The translations under genes and the position numbers were made by a program. DNA of 64,000 nt. It comes from Euwallacea fornicatus (lineage: Eukaryota > Arthropoda > Insecta > Coleoptera > Curculionidae). The notes below the pieces were generated by a model. It did not search any database, had not been told where the DNA came from, and saw only the letters and a list, made by a program, of their open reading frames with translations. This document shows, in pieces, positions 47,522 through 60,614 of the stretch (positions are counted from its first letter, which is position 1; each line of letters starts with the position of its first letter). The DNA lies in assembly GCF_040115645.1 (NCBI RefSeq), contig NW_027096018.1, positions 992,001 through 1,056,000 on the forward strand. Reading direction: 5' to 3'.

Positions 47522-47960
47522 ATTCATCGAAACGATATTACGACAAAAATCGCGTAAAGTTCCGTTTCAACGGTTAATTCGGTGATCCTAAGAATCAAGA
47601 TTGTCCCGTGAAAAGGAGAGAAGACAAGCATCGTTTCTGAAGAAACGCAACCAGGCAGAAGACAAGCATCGCTTCTGAAAAACCACAAGCAACAAGAAGA
47701 TAAGCATCACTTCTGAAGGAAGACAACCAGGGAGAAGAAGAAAAATCGTTCAACTCCTCTTGGAACTAGGACTTTAAGGGCTAAGATTAAGAAGAAGCAG
47801 AACGAATAATTCAGGAATTAATATTTTCCTTTTAATATTAATGTAAGTAATTGATTTTTCATTTTTTTTGTCACAAGATAATTTCCTTGAGTAATAATTA
47901 GAGATAGGAGCTCGTATAAATCGAAATAGTTAACTTAGTTATTGAGTGATTAAACACTTA
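47507..47960 (+). other. Element A untranslated leader
   Basis: No gene. It runs from the primer site to the gag ATG and contains three 38-bp tandem repeats and a T-rich stretch near 47858. Confidence 0.8.
47619..47732 (+). repeat. Three 38-bp tandem repeats in the leader of element A
   Basis: Units start at 47619, 47657 and 47695 (AGAAGACAAGCATCG, AGAAGACAAGCATCG, AGAAGATAAGCATCA) and share TTCTGAA. Leader repeats of gypsy-type elements can bind host proteins, the Drosophila gypsy insulator being the known example. No such activity can be read here. Confidence 0.85.
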
Positions 47961-49415
47961 ATGTCAGATTCAGAGACAGAACTTTCTGAAATTATAAACA
48001 AATTCGATTTATCTCAAAGTAAAAATCCTCATACTCGATCTAGTAGCAATTCTGAATATCGAGAATATTATCATAATATGGCTACTCCCACACAAAATCC
48101 ACCAGCAGCTGTTAACTATCAGCTTCTACGTCTTTACGTTGATACGATTCCCTTGTATGATGGAAACCCTCATACACTGCAAATATTTCTAAACAACTGT
48201 ACCAGCCTGATTAACACATTCTATAGGCAGGGTGATGAAGCCCATAATAATTTTATCGTAAGAGCAATAATTGGCAAATTATCCGGCCGTTCTTTAACTT
48301 TAATTGGAACTAGATTAAACGAGCTAGACAAGTGGCTAGATATCAAAAATGCTTTAGAACTCACTTTTGGCGACCAAAGAGATTTGCAATGTTTAATTCA
48401 AGACATGTTAGATTTACGTCCTAATAAAAATGAAACTCCATATAATTTCGGCATGAGATGTCAGGATTCTCGTTCATTGCTTTTTTCAAAATTAAACACA
48501 CTAAATTTAAGTGATGAGTCTCGTAGAGCAAAAATGGAAGACTACGAAGATTTAGTTTTAAAAGCTTTTATTAGAGGCTTAACAGGTCAATTACAGAATA
48601 ATATCCGTTTGAAACAACCCGACAGTCTAGAAAGGGCAATGGCACTTGTAATTGAAGAAGAAAACTTCATGTACGGACAACACCGTAGCAATTCCTTGAA
48701 TACCCAGAGATTTAATCCCAATGTTAGAATAACTCCCACACACTTTCAACATTCGGTTCAACAAAAGCATGATTCATTTGGACCCAATAACTTTAATATG
48801 AAACCACCGAGTAATTCTCAAAATTTCTTTCAAAGACCAGCTTTCAATAATAATTTCTCAAGATTTAATCAACCAAATTTCCAATCCCCAATGATGAGAC
48901 CAACGAATTTTCAACCCAATACATTCCAAAATAACTTCAGACCTCAAAGATTCCCACAATTTGTGCCAAATCGAAGTCAAATAAGTCGTAACCAAACCAT
49001 GAACTCTGCTAAAAGACCTTTTATTAATCAGCGATCTTTACCACAAATTAACGAGCCGATGGATACGTCGTCTGGTAATTCTAAATTATCTTCAAAAGCT
49101 AATCCAAAATACAACTTCGCTGGATTACACCAACAAAATATAGAGGAATGTGAAAACACTTATTAAAACCAACCCTTTGAATATTACCAAGATGAAAATC
49201 CTAACTTCGAAAAAGAATATTTTAATAATTCCACACGATTCGAAGATATACCCACGGACTATTACAACGAGTCGCGCTTTTATGCTGAGATGGCAAATTG
49301 TTACGAACGCGAGCCAGTAGATGAACGACCTTACGACAATGACCCAGTGATATATCCCGATGCAAGTATTTCTCAGAATTTTCCCATGGTCGAGGCCGAG
49401 AACAACAAAACCTGA
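47961..49415 (+). pseudogene. gag: Element A gag (one nonsense codon)
   Basis: The first ATG in the frame is at 47961 (MSDSETELSEII). The capsid-like region contains YDGNPHTLQIFLNNC and AIIGKLSGRSLTLIGTRLNELDKW, typical of gypsy-group Gag. An N/Q/F/P-rich tail (48720-49030) follows, without a CCHC knuckle, as in errantiviruses. TAA at 49164-49166 interrupts the frame, which then stays open for 82 codons to TGA at 49413-49415. This suggests a nonsense mutation rather than the natural end. Pol overlaps in the -1 frame. Confidence 0.88.
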
Positions 49416-52400
49416 TAAATATTAATACCACCGCTTCAAATCTACCTTACATCAAAATTCCCGAAATTAATGCTAAATTACTTATCGATACCGGAAGTAC
49501 TAAGAGTTTACTGTCAGAAGAAATCGTCAAAAAGTATTATAAAAAGTTTATTTTCAATGAATATTTCCAAATTAAAACCGCTCATATGACAAGTTATCAT
49601 AATCAAGCCATTTTTATACCAATTTTCGACACATTTCAAACTAAATTACAACACAAATTTTACGTTTTCGATTTCAGTGATGAATACGATGGATTAATAG
49701 GCATTGATTTATTAAGTCGGTTGAAAGCAATTTTAAACGTTGAACAAAGGTTCTTGGAAACTCCCTTTGTCAAAATTCCTATTATCTATAATCCTGAAGA
49801 AAAGTTAAATAAAAAATATAATGATTCCCCGCACATAAATTATTCCGTAACAATTCCCGCTAGAACAAATCAGGTAGTAAAATTGCCAGTCGATATGACT
49901 AATGGAACTGCATTAATAAAACATGTTAAATTTACAAATCAAGTCGAAACACCTCAAGCTATTGTTAATATAATAAACAATTTTGCTATCACTTCGGTAA
50001 TAAATTCTAGTGAAAATCCCTTTACCATAAAATTAAAAGCTCCAGTAGAAATTGAACCTATAGATACGACCGAAATCAATTTCATTGAAAAAATGGAAAC
50101 GGATAGTTTAATCAACAACGACACGATGACCTCCTATGATCAATTGTTGAAAGCTAACTTGAAATCACTTAGATTAGACCACTGTAATGTTGAAGAGAAA
50201 CGTTATATTAGAGACTTATGTTTAGAATACCGTGACATATTTTATTGTGAACAAATCCCGTTAACATTCAGCAACCAAATCAGCCATAAAATAAATCTAA
50301 CAGACGAATCTCCAATTTATACTAAAACTTATAGGTACCCTGAAGTTCACAAATCGGAAGTGAAATCCCAAATTAATAAAATGTTGGAACAAGAAATTAT
50401 CCAGGATTCCGTATCCCCATGGTCAAGTCCGATATGGATTGTCCCAAAGAAGCTCGACGCTTAGGGAAAAAAGAAATGGCGCTTAGTAGTGGACTACCGA
50501 AAACTAAATGAAAGAACAATTGACGACAAATATCCTTTGCCTAATATAACGGATATATTAGATAAATTAGGCAAATGTCAATATTTCTCTACACTAGACC
50601 TAGCAAATGGGTTCTACCAAATCCAAATGGACCCGAGTGATGTTCAAAAAACCGCATTTTCCACCGAAAATGGTCACTACGAGTTTAAAAGAATGCCTTT
50701 TGGACTCAAGAACGCACCATCGACATTTCAACGCGTGATGGACGGTATCTTAAGGGGCATTCAAAATGAAGAATGTCTCGTGTACCTAGATGATATTGTC
50801 ATATTTAGCACATCACTACAAGAACATTTAGAACGGCTAAGGAAAGTTTTCGAGAGGTTAAGAAGCGCGAATTTCAAAGTCCAATTAGATAAGTCCGAGT
50901 TTCTCCGTAAGGAAATCAGTTATCTTGGACATGTAATTACCAATAAAGGCGTTAAACCAAACCCTGACAAAATCAATGTTATAAAAAACTATCCTATTCC
51001 AAAGACTCAAAAAGAAATAAAAGGTTTTTTAGGTTTAATCGGGTATTACCGGAAATTTATTCATGACTTTGCAAAGATTACTAAGCCATTAACCATGTGC
51101 TTAAAGAAAAATTCCAAAGTTGTTCATAACTCTAGTTTTATTTCTGCTTTCGAAACGTGCAAAAATTTATTAATCAATGCTCCAATACTCCAATATCCGG
51201 ATTTTAAAAAACCGTTTATCCTAACAACAGATGCGTCAAATGTTGCGCTAGGAGCCATTTTGTCCCAAGGAACAATAGGCTCAGATAAACCTATTGCATT
51301 CGCTTCTCGAACGTTAAACGACTCCGAAACGAAGTATAGCGCTATAGAAAAAGAACTTTTGGCAATAGTATGGGCCTGCAAATATTTTAGACCATACTTG
51401 TTTGGCAGGAAATTTATTATATATACCGACCACAGACCATTGATGTGGCTCTTTAATTTAAAGTAACCAAATAGTAAACTAGTGCGATGGCGACTTCGTT
51501 TGGAAGAATTTGACTATCAGATAGTGTATAAAAAAGGAAAATCCAACACAAATGCAGACGCACTGTCACGCATACGAATTAACGCTTTGGAAAATGAATC
51601 CATAATTAATAACCCTGGAGATCAAGAAGAAGCTCTTGATTACCTAAAAGGAATAGGCGCCCTATTCGATCGATCGAATGAAGATATAGAAATCTTGAGT
51701 GATCTCGAAGATTACTTGCAACTCGATCCCGATATAAGACAGAATCCACAAAGCGACAAAAGCAAAACTAGACCGATTCAAATTATTTCCGATATTCAAA
51801 TTAAACCTCCAGACACAGATATCAATACACAACATACAACATACAATGAAACCACAAATCGAGGCATACCAATTTTAGATGACATAGTCAATAACAAACT
51901 CAATCAAATCTTAATTTTTCCTCACGTTCATAACAAACTTGAAGTAAAACATGAGCAATATCAGCACATTAAAATAATCACTGTCAAAATTCCGAGAATT
52001 GATAACGAAAAATTAATATACGAATTTCTCCGCGACTATACTACTACAGGAAAACATTATCATATTTATTTCCATACCGCTGATTTGTACTTAAAGTTCA
52101 ATAATATCTATCTGCAACATTTTTCAGAAAAAGGACCGAAATTATTAAAATGTACCAAACTAATTAATACTGTAAAAGATTTAGAAAAACAAATTACGTT
52201 AATTAAAAATCATCACGAAGGCAAGTTAAATCATCGTGGAATCAATGAAACTTTAGAGTACCTCAAACGAAATTATTATTGGATTAACATGCAAAAACCG
52301 GTAACTCAATATATAAATTCCTGCGATATTTGTCAAAGAGCAAAATACGCCCGGAGAAAACCTTATTTTCCTATAATGACCACGGAAACAGCATCGAAAC

Positions 52401-53260
52401 CCTTCGAAATCGTACATATCGATATATTCTACTACAACAATCAGTCTTACTTGACAATTATTGACGCATTTTCAAAATTCGCGCAAGCCATAAAAATTTT
52501 TAGTAAAAATGCAATAAGTATAACTAATTCTTTAATTCAATATTTCTCATATTGTGGCGTACCGGAAAAAATCGTTTGCGACAACGGACTAGAATTCAAT
52601 AATAGTACCGTAAAAGAAATTCTAAATATTCCTAAGATTAAAATTCATTTTACCACCCCGCAACACCATGAGTCAAATAGTATTGTAGAACGTCTACATT
52701 CGACCCTGATAGAGCATCTTCGGTTACTACAGGAAACATTTCCAAACGACACCAATCTAATACCTTATGCAGTAATAGCTTATAATAGTTCTATTCACTC
52801 AGCTACAGGGTACACCCCCTTCGAATTAATCTATGGACACACAAACTCCCGAGATCCAAATGATACATTTTTGCTAAAACAATTTTACAACGATTACGCC
52901 TCAAATCATAAGAAAAAGTTAGAACTCATATATAATGATTTAAAAGAAAAATTAAAGATAAATAAAGAAAAAATTACAACTAAACACAACAATGAAGGAA
53001 ACGAAAATATCGATTTCAAAGTAGGATAAAAAGTTTTTAAACAGAATGCTCAATCTCGCTCGAAAAAGACAAATAAGTTTTTAGGTCCCTATACGATAGT
53101 CGAATTGTTAGAAAGAAACCGAGCAATAATATCATTAAATAGTAACCCCAACAAAAGAGAAACTATTCATATTAAAGAATTAAGACAACCACCTCGTTTA
53201 ATTTCAGAACCTTCAACTTCGTCTACGGCGGACCAGATAAACCAATATTCCATGACTTAA
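49412..53260 (+). pseudogene. pol: Element A pol: protease, reverse transcriptase, RNase H, integrase (three nonsense codons)
   Basis: All parts lie in one frame, -1 relative to gag. Protease: LLIDTGSTKS (near 49478). Reverse transcriptase: VVDYRKLNERT, FSTLDLANGFYQI, MPFGLKNAPSTFQ and YLDD at 50783-50794. RNase H: TTDASNVALGA and IYTDHRPLMWL. Integrase: an HHCC finger (HHEGKLNHRG...CDICQRAK, 52210-52345), then D, D and E at HIDIFYY (near 52417), VCDNGLEF (near 52578) and SNSIVERLHS (near 52683), and a C-terminal GPY module (KFLGPYTIVELL). In-frame stops: TAG 50462-50464, TAA 51464-51466, TAA 53027-53029. The natural stop is probably TAA at 53258-53260. Confidence 0.93.
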
Positions 53261-54995
53261 AGGAAAATCCGGGATTGTTACCTTTAAAATTAGGAAATGC
53301 CCAAAAGGCAGTTGATTCTTGGACATTTATGCAAGTTTTTGACATAAGCAATTTAACAACAAAATTCAAAGATTTACAGATCCAATCTCAACGTATAAAA
53401 CATGCATTCGATAAGAACGACACTATCAGTGAAAGCTACAGGATGGCATTTTTTAACTCTTACGGGTTATTAACGTTTTTAGAAAACAAAATTTTAAATG
53501 AAATTTTTCAAATCAACCCCCTCCAAAATCTCACTCATCTCCGCTCGAAACGTGGATAATCAATGGATTAGGTTCGTTCATAAAAACCATTACCAGTAAT
53601 CTAGATGAGAATGATGCTGTAAAATACAATAAAGCTATTGACACGATTTTTAGTAATCAACAAAGTATGAAAACCCTAGTTAAAGAACAAATAACTTTGG
53701 TCACTAAATCTGTAAACGAGTTTCAAAGCAATATAAAAAATTTATCTAACAATGAACGAAAAATAGAAAAACAAGTAAATGAAATAGAAGAATATATTCA
53801 TACTTCGGAAACCGATTCACTAAGTACCTACTGGTTCTTTTACGTGGAACTGGCCATATCTCAAATCATTGCCGAACTAGAAATTATGTATGATATTCTC
53901 GAAAAACTTCAAATTGCAATAACGTTTTCAAAATTAAATACGTTTCATAACTCGATTATCGATCCTAAAGAGTTATTGGACGAAATTAAAGGCATTTCAA
54001 TATATTTGACAGAAAACAAAATACCTTTTGATCCAAAACCAGAAAATATATTGCATTTCGAAGAAATGATTAACATCAAAAGTTACAGCAACAACAATCA
54101 AATCGTATTCATTCTTGAGATTCCAATTGTTGAAAAGGCTATGTATAACTATTTCCATTTGTATTCAGTGCCTATGTTAAAAGATAACAACAACTTTCTT
54201 GTCATAATTCCACAATCAAAATTCTTAATAATAAACGAACAAAACCATATATCTTTTGATAACAAATGCAAAGAAATCATTCCTGGAGAGTTCATCTGTC
54301 AAGAATCCAACACCCTACAGTCAAATGAAAAGGCGCCCTGCGAAGTACAACTTTTGAAGAACAGCGGCAACCTATCGAACTGCCAACCCGTACCAGCAAC
54401 ATTAAGTTTAGTGAAAATTCAGAAAATAGGGAATAATAAATGGATCGTTATCACACCCAGACCAACTTTAGCTATACAACAATGCGGTAACGAAAGAACT
54501 AATGTATTTCCTTATGGAAGCTACTTATTAGAACTGAACCCTAATTGTTTTGTAAAAATTGAAAATTATGTATTAAAGGATTTTGAAAACCCGAATATAC
54601 ATGTAAGCCATATTGTATTACCCAAATTTCATTTTGACCAGATAACACATAAGGAAATTGTTAATTTTCAAAAATTTAGCTTAGATAAAGTAAACCTAAA
54701 TGCCCTAAGCGAAATAAAAAGTATTTTAGAAATAGAACAACGAGATTTGGAAACGATGAACATGGAACCACTGTTAAATTATACCAATATTAATATTTGG
54801 ACCATATTTATATATTTAATTTTCCTGGCTGTCATAATTGTACTAATATTCAAATATTTTAAAGGATGTATTATTAAATGTTTTAAGCAAAAAACCAGCC
54901 CAAGACGGACGATTACCAGGACCCAGCCAAATTCGGGATGTGAACCCCCGAATCCAACTCTAAGGATGGAGGAGTTACATGTACATCCTCTATGA
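53176..54995 (+). pseudogene. env: Element A env-like glycoprotein gene (frameshifted)
   Basis: The first segment is open from 53176 to 53559 and overlaps the end of pol. It has no early ATG, so a spliced RNA is expected; TTTAATTTCAG ending at 53207 is a possible acceptor. It ends directly after RSKRG, a furin-like cleavage site. There a one-base loss shifts the frame; the second segment (containing 53667-54995) is in another frame. That segment has coiled-coil-like charged stretches, cysteines, a hydrophobic membrane segment (IFIYLIFLAVIIVLIF, near 54805-54850) and a basic cytoplasmic tail. Its stop lies inside the 3' LTR. The layout fits insect errantivirus or baculovirus-F-type fusion proteins. 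Confidence 0.85.
54960..54972 (+). promoter_or_regulatory. Candidate polypurine tract of element A
   Basis: The mostly purine run AAGGATGGAGG abuts the 3' LTR, in the position of the plus-strand primer. Confidence 0.55.
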
Positions 54996-55211
54996 TAACG
55001 AGTGATGGGAACCTGTAATAGGGATCCTTTCCCATGAAACAGCAAACCAAGTATTTCCTTGAAATGTGCAGAGACAGCAACCTATCTATATAAATTGTTA
55101 CAATAACTAGATAGGGGGGCTTCTTATGTTTTAAAACGTAGAATAGAGTAGTCTTGTGCATTGTGCTTCGTGTTTTTTAAAAATCTCCCTTTCCTGGACG
55201 ATAACCTAACT
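54973..55211 (+). repeat. Element A 3' LTR (239 bp)
   Basis: Same ends as the 5' LTR. The flank TGCTTATTTTGCC is already 139-bp satellite. Six substitutions separate it from the B 3' LTR. It ends GGACGATAACCTAACT where the other two copies have GGACGAAAACC. Confidence 0.95.
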
Positions 55212-58200
55212 TGCTTATTTTGCCAAAAGGAGACGATTTGAACAAAATTGGTTGTAGCGTTTGCGAGATATCGCCAAATTGTACGATTTGGCCAAAAATT
55301 GCCGCTTCTATTAGAGCCAAATTGACGATTTGCCGTTTAAGGCCTTATTATGCTTATTTTGCCAAAAGGAGACGATTTGAACAAAATTGGTTGTAGCGTT
55401 TGCGAGATATCGCCAAATTGTACGATTTGGCCAAAAAGTGCCGCTTCTATTAGACCCAAATTGACGATTTGCCGTTTAAGGCCTTATTATGCTTATTTTG
55501 CCAAAAGGAGACGATTTGAAAAAAATTGGTTGTAGCATTGGCGAAATAACGCCAAATCGTGGTTTTCGGGCAATTTCCGACGAAACTCGCCGATTTCACG
55601 GATTTGACTATTTTTAAGCTCAGTATTGGTAGGAATGACGGAAATAGCACGAAATCGTACGATTTACACGATTTGGTCAAAAAGTGCCGCTTCTATTAGA
55701 GCCAAATTGACGATTTGCCGTTTAAGGCCTTATTATGCTTATTTTGCCAAAAGGAGACGATTTGAACAAAACTGGTTGTAGCGTTTGCGAGATGACGCCA
55801 AATCTTAAGAGTTGGACAAAAAGTGCCGCTTCTATTAGAGCCAAATTGACGATTTGCCGTTTAAGGCCTTATTATGCTTATTTTGCCAAAAGGAGACGAT
55901 TTGAACAAAATTGGTTATAGCGTTTGCGAGATATCGCCAAATTGCACGATTTGGCCAAAAAGTGCCGCTTCTATTAGAGCCAAATTGACGATTTGCCGTT
56001 TGAGGCCTTATTATGCTTATTTTGCCAAAAGGAGACGATTTGAACAAAACTTGTTGTAGCGTTTGCGAGATAACGCCAAATCTTAAGATTTGGACAAAAA
56101 TTGCCGCTTCTATTAGAGCCAAATTGACGATTTGCCGTTTAAGGCCTTATTATGCTTATTTTGCCAAAAGGAGACGATTTGAACAAAATTGGTTGTAGCG
56201 TTGGCGAAATATCGCCAAATTGTACGATTTGGCCAAAAAGTGCCGCTTCTATTAGAGCCAAATTGACGATTTGCCGTTTAAGGACTTATTATGCTTATTT
56301 TGCCAAAAGGAGGCGATTTGAACAAAATTGGTTGTAGTGTTTGCGAGATAACGCCAAATCATAAGATTTGGCCAAAAAGTGCCGCTTCTATTAGAGCCAA
56401 ATTGACGATTTGTCGTTTAAGGCCTTATTATGCTTATTTTGCCAAAAGGAGACGATTTGAACATAATTGGTTGTAGCGTTTGCGAGATATCGCCAAATTG
56501 TACGATTTGGCCAAAAAGTGCCGCTTCTATTAGACCCAAATTGACGATATGCCGTTTAAGGCCTTATTTTGCTTATTTTGCCAAAAGGAGACGATTTGAA
56601 CATAATTGGTTGTAGCGTTTGCGAGATATCGCCAAATTGTACGATTTGGCCAAAAATTGCCGCTTCTATTAGAGCCAAATTGACGATTTGTCGTTTAAGG
56701 CCTTATTATGCTTAGTTTGCCAAAAGGAGACGATTTGAACAAAATTGGTTGTAGCGTTGGCGAAATAACGCCAAATTGTACGATTTGGCCAAAAAGTGCC
56801 GCTTCTATTAGAGCCAAATTGACGATTTGCCGTTTAAGGCCTTATTATGCTTATTTTGCCAAAAGGAGACGATTCGAACAAAATTGGTTGTAGCGTTTGC
56901 GAGATATCGCCAAATTGTACGATTTGGCCAAAAATTGCCGCTTCTATTAGAGCCAAATTGACGATTTGTCGTTTAAGGCCTTATTATGCTTATTTTGCCA
57001 AAAGGAGACGATTTGAACAAAATTGGTTGTAGCGTTGGCGAAATAACGCCAAATCGTGGTTTTCGGGCAATTTCCGACGAAACTCGCCGATTTCACGGAT
57101 TTGACTATTTTTAATCTCAGTATTGTTAAGAATGACGGAAATAGCACGAAATCGTACGATTTACACGATTTGGTCAAAAAGTGCCGCTTCTATTAGAGCC
57201 TAATTGACGATTTGCCGTTTAAGGCCTTATTATGCTTATTTTGCCAAAAGGAGACGATTTGAACATAATTGGTTGTAGCGTTTGCGAGATAACGCCAAAT
57301 CATAAGATTTGGCCAAAAAGTGCCGCTTCTATTAGACCCAAATTGACGATTTGCCGTTTAAGGCCTTATTATGCTTATTTTGCCAAAAGGAGACGATTTG
57401 AACAAAATTGGTTGTAGCGTTTGCGAGATATCGCCAAATTATACGATTTGGCCAAAAAGTGCCGCTTCTATTAGACCCAAATTGACGGTTTGCCGTTTAA
57501 GGCCTTATTATGCTTATTTTGCCAAAAGGAGACGATTTGAACAAAATTGGTTGTAGCGTTTGCGAGATATCGCCAAATTGTAAGATTTGGCCAAAAAGTG
57601 CCGCTTCTATTAGACCCAAATTGACGATATGCCGTTTAAGGCCTTATTATGCTTATTTTGCCAAAAGGAGACGATTTGAACATAATTGGTTGTAGCGTTT
57701 GCGAGATAACGCCAAATCTTAAGAGTTGGACAAAAAGTGCCGCTTCTATTAGAGCCAAATTGACGATTTGCCGTTTAAGGCCTTATTATGCTTATTTTGC
57801 CAAAAGGAGACGATTTGAACAAAATTGGTTGTAGCGTTTGCGAGATATCGCCAAATTATACGATTTGGCCAAAAAGTGCCGCTTCTATTAGACCCAAATT
57901 GACGATTTGCCGTTTAAGGCCTTATTATGCTTATTTTGCCAAAAGGAGACGATTTGAACAAAATTGGTTGTAGCGTTTGCGAGATATCGCCAAATTGTAA
58001 GATTTGGCCAAAAAGTGCCGCTTCTATTAGACCCAAATTGACGATATGCCGTTTAAGGCCTTATTATGCTTATTTTGCCAAAAGGAGACGATTTGAACAT
58101 AATTGGTTGTAGCGTTTGCGAGATAACGCCAAATCTTAAGAGTTGGACAAAAAGTGCCGCTTCTATTAGAGCCAAATTGACGATTTGCCGTTTAAGGCCT

Positions 58201-60614
58201 TATTATGCTTATTTTGCCAAAAGGAGACGATTTGAACAAAATTGGTTGTAGCGTTGGCGAAATAACGCCAAATCGTGGTTTTCGGGCAATTTCCGACGAA
58301 ACTCGCCGATTTCACGGATTTGACTATTTTTAATCTCAGTATTGTTAAGAATGACGGAAATAGCACGAAATCGTACGATTTACACGATTTGGTCAAAAAG
58401 TGCCGCTTCTATTAGAGCCTAATTGACGATTTGCCGTTTAAGGCCTTATTATGCTTATTTTGCCAAAAGGAGACGATTTGAACAAAATTGGTTGTAGCGT
58501 TTGCGAGATATCGCCAAATTGTACGATTTGGCCAAAAAGTGCCGCTTCTATTAGACCCAAATTGACGATTTGCCGTTTAAGGACTTATTATGCTTATTTT
58601 GCCAAAAGGAGACGATTTGAACAAAATTGGTTGTAGCGTTGGCGAAATAACGCCAAATCGTGGTTTTCGGGCAATTTCCGACGAAACTCGCCGATTTCAC
58701 GGATTTGACTATTTTTAAGCTCAGTATTGTTAAGAATGACGGAAATAGCACGAAATCGTACGATTTACACGATTTGGTCAAAAAGTGCCGCTTCTATTAG
58801 AGCCTAATTGACGATTTGCCGTTTAAGGCCTTATTATGCTTATTTTGCCAAAAGGAGACGATTTGAACAAAATTGGTTGTAGCGTTTGCGAGATATCGCC
58901 AAATTGTACGATTTGGCCAAAAATTGCCGCTTCTATTAGAGCCAAATTGACGATTTGTCGTTTAAGGCCTTATTATGCTTATTTTGCCAAAAGGAGACGA
59001 TTTGAACAAAATTGGTTGTAGCGTTGGCGAAATAACGCCAAATCATAAGATTTGGCCAAAAAGTGCCGCTTCTATTAGAGCCAAATTGACGATTTGCCGT
59101 TTAAGGCCTTATTATGCTTATTTTGCCAAAAGGAGACGATTTGAACAAAATTGGTTGTAGCGTTTGCGAGATAACGCCAAATCATAAGATTTCGCCAAAA
59201 AGTGCCGCTTCTATTAGAGCCAAATTGACGATTTGCCGTTTAAGGCCTTATTATGCTTATTTTGCCAAAAGGAGACGATTTGAACAAAATTGGTTGTAGC
59301 GTTTGCGAGATATCGCCAAATTGTACGATTTGGCCAAAAAGTGCCGCTTCTATTAGACCCAATTTGACGATTTGCCGTTTAAGGCCTTATTATGCTTATT
59401 TTGCCAAAAGGAGACGATTTGAACAAAATTGGTTGTAGCGTTTGCAAGATAACGCCAAATCATAAGATTTGGCAAAAAAGTGCCGTTTCTATTAGAGCCA
59501 AATTGACGATTTGCCGTTTAAGGCCTTATTATGCTTATTTTGCCAAAAGGAGACGATTTGAACAAAACTGGTTGTAGTGTTGGCGAGATAACACCAAATC
59601 ATAAGATTTGGCCAAAAGTGCCGCTTCTATTAGAGCCAAATTGACGATTTGCCGTTTGAGGCCTTATTATGCTTATTTTGCCAAAAGGAGACGATTTGAA
59701 CAAAATTGGTTGTAGCGTTTGCGAGATAACGCCAAATCGTAAGATTTGGACAAAAAGTGCCGCTTCTATTAGAACCAAATTGACGATTTGCCGTTTAAGG
59801 CCTTATTATGCTTATTTTGCCAAAAGGAGACGATTTGAACAAAATTGGTTGTAGCGTTTGCGAGATATCGCCAAATTGCACGATTTGGCCAAAAATTGCC
59901 ACTTCTATTAGAGCCAAATTGGCGATTTGCTGTTTAAGGCCTTATTATGCTTATTTTGCCAAAAGGAGACGATTTGAAAAAAATTGGTTGTAGCATTGGC
60001 GAAATAACGCCAAATCGTGGTTTTCGGGCAATTTCCGACGAAACTCGCCGATTTCACGGATTTGACTATTTTTAAGCTCAGTATTGGTAGGAATGACGGA
60101 AATAGCACCAAATCGTACGATTTACACGATTTGGTCAAAAAGTGCCGCTTCTATTAGAGCCAAATTGACGATTTGCCGTTTAAGGCCTTATTATGCTTAT
60201 TTTGCCAAAAGGAGACGATTTGAACAAAATTGGTTATAGCGTTTGCGAGATATCGCCAAATTGTACGATTTGGCCAAAAAGTGCCGCTTCTATTAGAGCC
60301 AAATTGACGATTTATCGTTTAAGGCCTCATTATGCTTATTTTGCCAAAAGGAGACGATTTGAACAAAATTGGTTGTAGCGTTGGCGAAATATCGCCAAAT
60401 TGTACGATTTGGCCAAAAAGTGCCGCTTCTATTAGAGCCAAATTGACGATTTGTCGTTTAAGGCCTTATTATGCTTATTTTGCCAAAAGGAGACGATTTG
60501 AACAAAATTAGTTGTAGCGTTGGCGCGATAACGCCAAATCGTACGATTTGGTCAAAAAGTGCCGCCTCTATTAGAGCCAAATTGACGTTTTGCCGTTTAA
60601 GGCCTTATTATGCT
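55212..60614. repeat. 139-bp satellite array with interspersed 246-bp units (about 35 units)
   Basis: Units are marked by TTATGCTTATTTTGCC. Most steps are exactly 139 bp, and one is 138 (59531 to 59669). Five are 246 bp (starting at 55489, 56986, 58205, 58590, 59947), formed by the same 107-bp extra segment (near CGTGGTTTTCGGGCAATTTC). A three-unit, 417-bp group at 57371-57787 repeats at 57788-58204. Units carry CCAAAT..GTACGATTTGG, an imperfect palindrome that is perfect near 60534. The array is unrelated to the 176-bp satellite. The two LTR elements bound it. Confidence 0.97.

Larger units (their letters stand above)
47268..55211 (+). mobile_element. LTR element A: gypsy-type (errantivirus-like) retroelement with env
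   Basis: Order: 239-bp LTR, serine-tRNA primer site, leader with tandem repeats, gag, pol in the -1 frame, env, short purine tract, 239-bp LTR. Both LTRs begin AGTTAC and end CTAACT. Gag has one nonsense codon, pol three, and env one frameshift, so it is defective. The 4-bp flanks differ (ACGT left, TGCT right), so this is not a simple intact insertion. Confidence 0.95.

Noticed and set aside
55211..60378. About thirty near-identical 61-codon open frames (MLILPKGDDLN...) on the + strand
   Set aside because: They are one reading of the 139-bp unit, each overlapping the next in another frame; 139 is not a multiple of 3. No start context or independent conservation. Satellite by-product.
55212..60614. 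CRISPR-like regular repeats
   Set aside because: Whole units are repeated, with no unique spacers, and the context is eukaryotic.
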